Part shown: piece after piece, positions 1-4,987 of the stretch
Layout of the letters: each line of letters opens with the position of its first letter
Position numbering within the stretch: the stretch's first letter is position 1
The notes under the pieces: model-generated
Databases searched by the model: none
What the model was told of the DNA's origin: nothing
Seen by the model: only the letters and a program-made list of their open reading frames with translations
Assembly (NCBI GenBank): GCA_016839425.1
Contig: JAEOUI010000358.1
Span: 1 to 12,555 of the forward strand
Direction: 5' to 3'
Source: Promethearchaeota archaeon
GTDB taxonomy: Archaea > Asgardarchaeota > Lokiarchaeia > Sigynarchaeales > SOKP01
DNA length: 12,555 nucleotides
Position numbers and translations under genes: made by a program

Positions 1-1
1 T

Positions 2-97
2 CAAGTTCGACAGAAAACTAAAGAAATAATAGCTCAAGCGTATTTTTTTAAGCCTTTTAACCTCCAAACACTTAGAAGATTATTTGAATATTTCTAA
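2..97 (+). CDS. C-terminal end of a response-regulator receiver (REC) domain protein, partial
   Basis: An open frame enters from the left edge and stops at TAA 95-97. The 31 visible residues end in AYFFKPF followed by a leucine/arginine-rich helix ending LFEYF. This is the end of a receiver domain: KPF carries the conserved lysine that contacts the phosphorylated aspartate, and the helix is alpha-5. It closely parallels the end of the next gene (GYFLKPF...LFKYI), so the two are probably tandem paralogues with the same C-terminal layout. The phosphoacceptor aspartate and everything upstream lie outside the window, so the full architecture is unknown. Seen: frame, stop, KPF motif. Inferred: paralogy and REC identity. 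Confidence 0.7.
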   Translation, partial: QVRQKTKEIIAQAYFFKPFNLQTLRRLFEYF

Positions 98-111
98 ATG
101 AAAAATATTTC

Positions 112-150
112 TTATCATAAAACTTATATTTATGATAAAACATTTATCAT
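112..150. promoter_or_regulatory. Alternating inverted repeats, candidate operator ahead of the RHH-receiver gene
   Basis: TTATCATAAA (112-121) and its exact reverse complement TTTATGATAA (129-138) are separated by 7 nt. The 8-bp core ATGATAAA (132-139) is then followed, after 3 nt, by its reverse complement TTTATCAT (143-150). That gives three half-sites in alternating orientation between the upstream stop (97) and the TTG start at 171. A further ATGATAAA lies at 210-217, just inside the gene. Ribbon-helix-helix proteins bind such short palindromic half-sites as dimers and often autoregulate, and the next gene encodes an RHH-like segment. The first pair could instead form a terminator hairpin for the upstream gene. 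AT-rich palindromes arise easily here, so confidence is moderate. Confidence 0.45.
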
Positions 151-170
151 CATAATAAATAAACAAATAT

Positions 171-1016
171 TTGATAGATATTGTGCCGGATTCAGAAAAA
201 ACAGATGATATGATAAAATACGAAAATGAAACGGGAAAATTCGCAATTTGGCGAGGTACCATTACAGAAGGATTTAAGAAGTGGAAAAAAGGAGAAAAAA
301 TATACGAACAAGACAAGGAGAGAATCACTATTTTGGTTTCGGAGGAAAAAAAGAATAAATGGCAAGAATTTGCAAAACAGGGTGATTTTTCTTCCATATC
401 AAAATTAATCCGGATCGCAGTAGATTCATATATCGATTCCCAATTCAAGCATAAATCGTTCAGAACCATTTCAAAAATAACGCACGGTCTAAAAGAACCC
501 CTTACATTGATTAAAGGATTTTCTCAAATTATCTTAGAAAATTATAAAGACGATTTAAAATGGGATATCCTTGTTAAGATCAACGATATTTTCGATCAAA
601 GTCTGATCCTTGAGAAGAGAATTAACGATATCTCTGAACCATCTCAATCTGACGATTCAGATTATGATATCCTTATTGTAGATGATGATATTTCAACTAT
701 TAAGGTATTGGCTAATTACTTCGATTTAAAGGGCTATAAATCAAGATCCATAAATTTAGGAGCTGAAGTTCTAAGTGAAATAATTCAAAATAATCCTAAA
801 ATTATTTTACTTGACATAATACTTCCAGATATGAGCGGTTATGATATATGTAAAAAAATAAAAGAAAATGATTCAATAAAGAGCAAACCAGTTTTTTTTA
901 TTTCAGCTATTCCTCCAGATGAAATTGAAAAAAAGATGGTTGAAACCAAGGCTAATGGTTATTTTTTAAAACCTTTTACTTTTTCAGAATTTAATAAATT
1001 ATTCAAGTATATATAA
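171..1016 (+). CDS. Ribbon-helix-helix / HisKA-like / receiver hybrid regulator
   Basis: 281 residues if started at TTG 171, where an in-frame TAA lies at 156-158; ATG 210 (residue 14) is an alternative. Residues 51-90 look like a ribbon-helix-helix DNA-binding fold: a short basic strand (ERITILVSEE), then two helices ending LIRIAVDSYID. Residues 98-155 resemble a HisKA dimerisation helix pair, with His105 in ITHGLKEPL at the H-box position. Residues 166-281 are a receiver domain: acidic triad 171-173, phosphoacceptor Asp215 in LLDIILPD, Ser245 and Lys267 in LKPF. No HATPase catalytic domain follows, so it cannot autophosphorylate alone and would need an outside kinase, or the H-box is only a dimerisation element. 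Residues 20-45, with an AIWRGTITEGF stretch, are basic and unassigned. It is probably a phosphorylation-controlled DNA-binding protein; its targets are unknown. A paralogue's tail lies directly upstream. Confidence 0.82.
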   Translation: MIDIVPDSEKTDDMIKYENETGKFAIWRGTITEGFKKWKKGEKIYEQDKERITILVSEEKKNKWQEFAKQGDFSSISKLIRIAVDSYIDSQFKHKSFRTISKITHGLKEPLTLIKGFSQIILENYKDDLKWDILVKINDIFDQSLILEKRINDISEPSQSDDSDYDILIVDDDISTIKVLANYFDLKGYKSRSINLGAEVLSEIIQNNPKIILLDIILPDMSGYDICKKIKENDSIKSKPVFFISAIPPDEIEKKMVETKANGYFLKPFTFSEFNKLFKYI

Positions 1017-1087
1017 TATTAACCAAATAAAATTGATGAATCAAAACACTACTAAAGATATGTGCTTGTTCAATGAAATTCATAATG

Positions 1088-1098
1088 TTTTTAAAATT
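1088..1098 (+). promoter_or_regulatory. TATA-like box of the cation transporter gene
   Basis: TTTTTAAAATT lies 47 nt before ATG 1145. With the usual archaeal spacing the transcript would start near 1118-1120, giving a leader of about 25 nt. No Shine-Dalgarno site is visible before the ATG. The surroundings are AT-rich, so chance matches are likely. Confidence 0.35.
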
Positions 1099-1144
1099 AA
1101 TTTTATTTGTAGGTGTTACCGCTGAAAAATAAAACTAAATAATA

Positions 1145-2584
1145 ATGAACGATAAAATTAAATACGGTGTTGCTGCATTCGTTGTCGTGTTATTTCAGAC
1201 TACTTTAAAAGCAATAGGCATCTTAATTACTGGGAGTCTGAGTTTCTTAAGCGAAGCCATTGATACTTTTATCGATATAGGTTTCGTAACAATATTACTG
1301 TATTCAATGGTGCAAAGCGAAAAGCCCGCAGATTACGAGCACATGTACGGGCATTCAAAAATGGATCCTATCGGAGCCTTGGTTCAAGGACTCGTGCTCA
1401 TCATGGTTTACGCACTCCTCATTTTCAACGCACTTCAAGCGTTTATTGGTGGAAATTTTAGCGTGGAAAATCCTGGTTTTGGATTGATCATCTTAGTCGT
1501 TTCTTTATCTGTAAATATAGTATTTTCTCGTTTTCTTATTTGGAAAGGAAAGAAAAAAAAGAGTGTTTCCCTCCAAATCCAAGGTCTTAATTTGTTCCAA
1601 GATTCGCTTAGGGCAATTTTAGTCTTAGTGAGTTTTTGTTTTGCTCTTTTTGGCATAGTATTTTTGGATCCGATTTTTAGCATTATATTGTCTATTTGGA
1701 TCATTTTTGGAGCCTTTAAATTATCAAAAAAGGGGATAAAAGAACTCACGGACGAAAATCCCATTAATTCGCTAGTACTCGAACAACTCCGAGAAAATAT
1801 CTTTTATCTCGATCATGTAAATGGCATTGAAGATGTGAGAGTTCGAGCGAGTGGAGAAAAATTATATCTAGAGATAAGATTAGCGGTTGAGGATCATATT
1901 TCGGTAGTACACGCTAACGAAATTACAAAATCTATTAGATCTATTGCCAAGTCTCTTATTCCGTATTATGAAATTGAATGCGTCATTGAGATGAATCCAT
2001 TGGGCGGCGAAAAGTCTATAAGCGATAATGTAACTAACCTAATTTATTCAATATATACGGATTATAATCAGATACTAAATATAAGGGAACTTAACATTTT
2101 TAGTATAGAAAAGGAACATTTTCTGTCCCTTGTAATCGTCGTGGATAACTCCCTTACTTTAAACGAAGCTCACGAAATTTGTACTTCCTTTGAAAACGAA
2201 ATTAAACAGCAAGCACCCTATTTGACCAGAATAATATCTCACATCGAAACATCCCCAGCATTGAAAGTAATCAAACCGAAACCACTTTCGTGCAGTCCAG
2301 TAGACGAGAATAGAATGAATGAAATAAAGAACGCAATTGAAAGTGTCCTGAAAACCCATAAAGATGTAAGGGGCTATCATGGGCTAGAATTTTGGACTGC
2401 TATAGATTATTGTGTGCTTGAACTTCATGTTTTTTTTGATAATGACGCTAATATTTCTGATGTGCACGAATCTCTTACTATAATTGAAGAAGAAATTAAA
2501 AGTGCTTTGATGATAGAGAACTTAAAAGAGATTTTATTACATTCTGAGCCTTTAAAAGGTAGAACCGATGGAATAATGTTTTAA
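1145..2584 (+). CDS. Cation diffusion facilitator (CDF) family metal transporter with extended C-terminal region
   Basis: An inner-membrane divalent-cation/proton antiporter, by family. Six hydrophobic segments fall near residues 8-29, 33-55, 76-100, 112-133, 147-171 and 174-192. CDF hallmarks are present: SLSFLSEAIDTFIDIG in TM2, with metal-ligand positions Asp40 and Asp44, then HMYGHSKMDP (66-75) and ALVQG at the start of TM3. In TM5 the matching pair is Asn149 and Asp153, where the family usually has His or Asp followed by Asp; this may shift metal preference. At 479 residues it is much longer than the usual 300 or so. The extra length looks like three successive copies of the small cytosolic dimerisation/metal-binding domain, near 205-285, 295-371 and 388-468, each with a V/I-R strand, an ELxV-like strand and a helix containing H/AHEI or VHES. 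It starts at ATG 1145 and ends 9 bp from the convergent dehydrogenase gene. The metal cannot be told from sequence. Confidence 0.93.
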   Translation: MNDKIKYGVAAFVVVLFQTTLKAIGILITGSLSFLSEAIDTFIDIGFVTILLYSMVQSEKPADYEHMYGHSKMDPIGALVQGLVLIMVYALLIFNALQAFIGGNFSVENPGFGLIILVVSLSVNIVFSRFLIWKGKKKKSVSLQIQGLNLFQDSLRAILVLVSFCFALFGIVFLDPIFSIILSIWIIFGAFKLSKKGIKELTDENPINSLVLEQLRENIFYLDHVNGIEDVRVRASGEKLYLEIRLAVEDHISVVHANEITKSIRSIAKSLIPYYEIECVIEMNPLGGEKSISDNVTNLIYSIYTDYNQILNIRELNIFSIEKEHFLSLVIVVDNSLTLNEAHEICTSFENEIKQQAPYLTRIISHIETSPALKVIKPKPLSCSPVDENRMNEIKNAIESVLKTHKDVRGYHGLEFWTAIDYCVLELHVFFDNDANISDVHESLTIIEEEIKSALMIENLKEILLHSEPLKGRTDGIMF

Positions 2585-2593
2585 TTCCAATGT

Positions 2594-3724
2594 CTAAAGG
2601 GTAAAAGAATATCTAGATAGACCGAGCTCTTTTTGCATTATTTTTATATCTTCTTGAAGGCTTTTATTTAATGGAATACCCGTTTTTTCCCTATCAAGTG
2701 TCGTATAGTATTCCTTTTCTCCAGCAGTAAATATTCGATTTTTTCCAGGAGTTTTTTTGGAATTTCTCAAGTTCCTCATTATGGCTCCGGTGGTTTTTTT
2801 GAATGCACTTAGGGGCGTAAAGCTTTCTATATTTATCGCTAAGAAAAAATGGCCTACTTTTAATCTCTTTTGACCGTTTTCAACGACTCCTGCGGTGTCT
2901 TTGAGAAAAACACCGTTTTGTAAGGCAGAGGATAAAATTTCCACCATTGTTGCATAACCATAGCCTTTATATCCCGAACCACCCTCCCCTTTTCCTCCTA
3001 AGGGTAGTAAAGCGGCGTTATCGTTAATAAGATCCTTCAGGACATCTTCTGGATTAGTTTCTGTATTTCCATCTGAAGTGATAACGACATCTTCTGGAAG
3101 GAGCGTGTTAGATCTATTATAGACTTCGACTTTTCCTCTTTGAATTATTGATGTGGCACAATCAAGTAGAAAGGGAATTTTTTCGTCTGTCGGTGCTCCC
3201 GAAGTAAATGGATTTGTGCCTAACATTGGTTCAACACCAAAGGTAGGAGGTATTGCGGGTCGAGCGTTCGTGGTCGTGATACCGATCATTCCTTCTTTTA
3301 TAGCCATCAAGGAATAATATCCAGCAATTCCAAAATGTGTAGAGTTGCGAACCGCAACAGCACCAAGACCGTACTTTTTTGCTTTTTTAATAGCCATTTT
3401 CATTGAATTATATGCAATTATTGGTCCAAGTCCGTTTCCACCATCTATTACTGCCGTTGTCGGACCATCTTTTACGATGTTAAATTCAGTTTTGGTATCA
3501 TAAATTCCAGCTTTAATTCGGTCGTAATACATCTTACAACGTTGGATCCCATGTGAATCAACTCCTCGTAAATCAGCGCTTATGAGAACATCTGCGATAA
3601 TCTCGGCATCTTTTTTCTTAACATTTAAGCCAATAAACACATCTCGCATAAAATTTCTTAAGATTTTCGCATCTACAAATATTTCTTCTTTAGATAACGA
3701 AAGCACATCGTCTTGAATTGTCAT
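2594..3724 (-). CDS. Malate/L-lactate dehydrogenase family (type 2, Ldh_2) NAD(P)-dependent oxidoreductase
   Basis: 376 residues, ATG at 3724. A cytosolic NAD(P)-dependent reduction/oxidation of a 2-hydroxy/2-oxo acid is the family reaction (malate, lactate, sulfolactate and ureidoglycolate dehydrogenases belong here; it is unrelated to the classic Rossmann LDH/MDH). Family motifs in order: GVDSHG (55-60), with the conserved histidine His59; VIDGGNGLG (92-100); AVRNSTHFGIAGYY (124-137), with His130; the TTNARPA and LGTNPF segments (151-174); DCATS (188-192); GYKGYGYATMVEIL (251-264); and GHFF (291-294). A glycine/lysine-rich insert (about 243-250) sits just before the GYKGYG loop, and the C-terminal tail beyond 300 is of ordinary length. 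Which acid it uses cannot be decided from sequence. It is a single-gene unit with its own promoter, convergent with the CDF gene. Confidence 0.93.
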   Translation of the reverse strand: MTIQDDVLSLSKEEIFVDAKILRNFMRDVFIGLNVKKKDAEIIADVLISADLRGVDSHGIQRCKMYYDRIKAGIYDTKTEFNIVKDGPTTAVIDGGNGLGPIIAYNSMKMAIKKAKKYGLGAVAVRNSTHFGIAGYYSLMAIKEGMIGITTTNARPAIPPTFGVEPMLGTNPFTSGAPTDEKIPFLLDCATSIIQRGKVEVYNRSNTLLPEDVVITSDGNTETNPEDVLKDLINDNAALLPLGGKGEGGSGYKGYGYATMVEILSSALQNGVFLKDTAGVVENGQKRLKVGHFFLAINIESFTPLSAFKKTTGAIMRNLRNSKKTPGKNRIFTAGEKEYYTTLDREKTGIPLNKSLQEDIKIMQKELGLSRYSFTL

Positions 3725-3777
3725 ATTAGAATCAAAAAATAGCTAATTTTGTGGTGTTACCTATATGGTCGGTTAAC

Positions 3778-3785
3778 TATATAAA
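3778..3785 (-). promoter_or_regulatory. TATA box of the type-2 dehydrogenase gene
   Basis: On the minus strand the sequence reads TTTATATA, centred about 58 nt before the ATG at 3724. Transcription would begin near 3754-3756, giving a leader of about 30 nt. This is one of the cleanest TATA boxes in the window. No Shine-Dalgarno site is visible in the leader. Confidence 0.5.
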
Positions 3786-3935
3786 TTTATTCAAACGATT
3801 GTTTATTTTAATAAAAAAACTATTGATTTTTATTAACTTCCAATTTATTATAATAATTTGTGTTAAAAAATAAAAACAGAAGATATTACGAGGATGTTAT
3901 CCAGATTTTTGAGATTGATTATCTGAACTTAGCTC

Positions 3936-4109
3936 ATGCGAATAAATGATTTAGATAAAAAAGTAAACAGGACTATTTTTTCGATGGAAATGACAATCGA
4001 AGACGATGGTGAAGGATTTACTTATGTGTTTCCAGATACGAAAGAATTTATCGCAATGGCCAATAGGAAATTCATAAACCGAGAATTAGTCTCTGAAGAA
4101 AAAACCTAA
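3936..4109 (+). CDS. Small acidic hypothetical protein, 57 residues
   Basis: ATG 3936 to TAA 4107-4109, with an in-frame TAG just before (3930-3932), so the ATG is the first usable start. The product starts MRINDLDKKVNR, then has MEMTIEDDGEGFTYVFPD and a charged helix-like tail ending SEEKT. Strand-turn-strand followed by helix would be a plausible small fold; no signal peptide or membrane segment is visible, and I do not recognise a family. A long T-run follows directly (4115-4131) and would terminate it. It is divergent from the dehydrogenase gene and sits just left of the GC-rich RNA candidate. There is no clear Shine-Dalgarno site. Chance ORFs of this size are common, but the composition looks protein-like. 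Confidence 0.5.
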   Translation: MRINDLDKKVNRTIFSMEMTIEDDGEGFTYVFPDTKEFIAMANRKFINRELVSEEKT

Positions 4110-4114
4110 TTAGC

Positions 4115-4131
4115 TTTTTTTTATTTTTTTC
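4115..4131 (+). terminator. T-run terminator after the small ORF
   Basis: Two long T tracts, broken by a single A, and a final C follow the TAA at 4109 by 5 nt. Archaeal transcripts commonly end at such T-runs without a strong hairpin. Confidence 0.5.
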
Positions 4132-4183
4132 TATTCTATCTACGGACATTCGTAAATCTTGAGGAATTTTTACAAGAAATAGA

Positions 4184-4510
4184 GAAAAACCTACATCTCG
4201 ATTCCAATCCTACTGATAGGACCAAGGTTATCGTACGCCTCCACGCCCGCATCAAGATGCGTGAACTACTAACCTTACGATTGCTCTGTCCCCAGCCTGA
4301 TCGGGTTTGGTATTACGGGCTTATACCTTTCCTACAAAAGACATTGCCCTGTAACCCACCATCCTGACCGGCGCTTCGCCGGAATACGATAGTGGCTATC
4401 AAGCACTCATGAAACCTTAATATAGGCAATTTCCGCTAAGAGCATTTTACGGTCCGTCGAGCGAGCGACTTCAAGCAGGCCCTAGCTGCTCATTAGGGAT
4501 AATGCTCCTA
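4184..4510 (-). ncRNA. Candidate structured non-coding RNA in a GC-rich island
   Basis: This stretch has no sustained reading frame on either strand. By count, 150 of the 300 bases 4201-4500 are G or C, against roughly 30% around it. Perfect short stems (plus-strand positions): GAGCATT 4440-4446 with AATGCTC 4501-4507; 4456-4469; 4480-4498; GATAG/CTATC 4388-4400; CCGGCG/CGCCGG 4368-4382; GGTAT/ATACC 4309-4327; AAGGTTA 4224-4230 with TAACCTT 4270-4276, enclosing CGCAT/ATGCG 4248-4261; TCCTA/TAGGA 4208-4221. The minus strand is preferred because a TATA-like box (4532-4543) lies about 27 nt before 4510 and T5 (4185-4189) sits at the far end. A plus-strand transcript ending at T6 (4529-4534) is not excluded. 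Size suits RNase P or SRP RNA, but I could not find RNase P CR-I/CR-V or the SRP helix-8 GGAAG/AGCAGC core. Class unknown. Confidence 0.6.
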
Positions 4511-4531
4511 ACTATTAAAACATGTTGATTT

Positions 4532-4543
4532 TTTAAATTTAAA
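4532..4543 (-). promoter_or_regulatory. TATA-like box ahead of the RNA candidate
   Basis: TTTAAATTTAAA reads the same on both strands (self-complementary). Its centre lies about 27 nt before 4510, exactly where the GC-rich structured island begins on the minus strand, which is the expected archaeal TATA-to-start distance. It is 36 nt beyond the stop of the B12-binding subunit gene, so the RNA could be a separate transcript or a processed tail of that operon. Confidence 0.4.
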
Positions 4544-4578
4544 CATTGGGTGGGAAATATTGTAATTTAAATATAACC

Positions 4579-4974
4579 TTATTTAATTGTTGTTTTAATG
4601 TGTTCGATAATTTCAGAAACCATTGCGCCTGGACCGAATACATTCGAAACACCAATCCCCTTTAATGGTTCAAAATCTTTTGTAGGGATGACCCCACCTA
4701 CTAAGATGATAAAGTTATCAAACACACCTCTTTCTTTCAGAAGATCGATGACTTGTTGAGCGTAGGCAAAATGAGCCCCCGAATGGATGCTAAGACCTAT
4801 AACATCCACGTCTTCTTGAATTGCAGTTTCAACGATTTGTTCAGCATTTTGAAATCCCCCAAAAACTATTTCCATTCCAGCATCTCTCAAAGCTCGTGCT
4901 ACAACTATCCCCCCCCTATAATGGCCATCTAATCCCGGTTTTGTTATTAGAACTCTAATCTTTTTATCAGTCAT
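4579..4974 (-). CDS. Cobalamin-binding small subunit of a methylmalonyl-CoA-mutase-type enzyme
   Basis: 131 residues, the usual length of the free-standing B12-binding (C-terminal-type) subunit. It holds adenosylcobalamin for the radical mutase encoded just upstream. The cobalamin signature DxHxxG is at 16-21 (DGHYRG), with His18 the expected lower axial cobalt ligand. GLSIHSGAH, carrying the SxSG-type loop around residues 80-88, and GGVIP plus a later GPG complete the flavodoxin-like fold. In place of the family's usual GLSILSGAH there is a histidine after SI. Its ATG (4972-4974) follows the large-subunit stop by 12 nt. A strong GGGAGGA (complement 4981-4987) precedes it by 6 nt and overlaps the large subunit's stop codon, so the two are surely co-transcribed and translationally coupled. 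Confidence 0.95.
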   Translation of the reverse strand: MTDKKIRVLITKPGLDGHYRGGIVVARALRDAGMEIVFGGFQNAEQIVETAIQEDVDVIGLSIHSGAHFAYAQQVIDLLKERGVFDNFIILVGGVIPTKDFEPLKGIGVSNVFGPGAMVSEIIEHIKTTIK

Positions 4975-4980
4975 TAATAT

Positions 4981-4987
4981 TCCTCCC
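4981..4987 (-). promoter_or_regulatory. Strong Shine-Dalgarno site for the B12-binding subunit
   Basis: GGGAGGA on the minus strand, 6 nt before the ATG at 4974 and overlapping the stop of the catalytic subunit. It is the best ribosome-binding site in the window and marks an internal gene of a two-gene operon, whereas most first genes here show none. Confidence 0.8.

Noticed and set aside
80..469. Minus-strand ORF over the first regulator gene
   Set aside because: Antisense shadow of the RHH-receiver gene with no recognisable motifs.
1044..1133. Short ORF of 29 codons between the regulator and CDF genes
   Set aside because: Too short, low complexity, no supporting signal and overlaps the likely CDF promoter.
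1435..1764. Minus-strand ORF inside the CDF gene
   Set aside because: Shadow of the transporter; the sense frame carries all CDF motifs.
2159..2380. Minus-strand 73-residue ORF in the CDF tail
   Set aside because: Shadow ORF rich in aromatic residues typical of antisense reading.
4184..4510. Adenosylcobalamin riboswitch for the B12 mutase
   Set aside because: GCCACT and a GTCAGGA appear in the right order on the minus strand, but the other conserved core elements are missing, and the island lies downstream, not upstream, of the mutase genes.
4184..4510. RNase P RNA or SRP RNA
   Set aside because: Length fits, but I found no GAGGAAAGUCC/ACAGAA-type RNase P regions and no SRP helix-8 core. 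A covariance search would be decisive; not claimed.
4184..4510. Group II or group I intron remnant
   Set aside because: No domain V-like AGC...GUU hairpin, no group I core pairs and no intron-encoded protein nearby.
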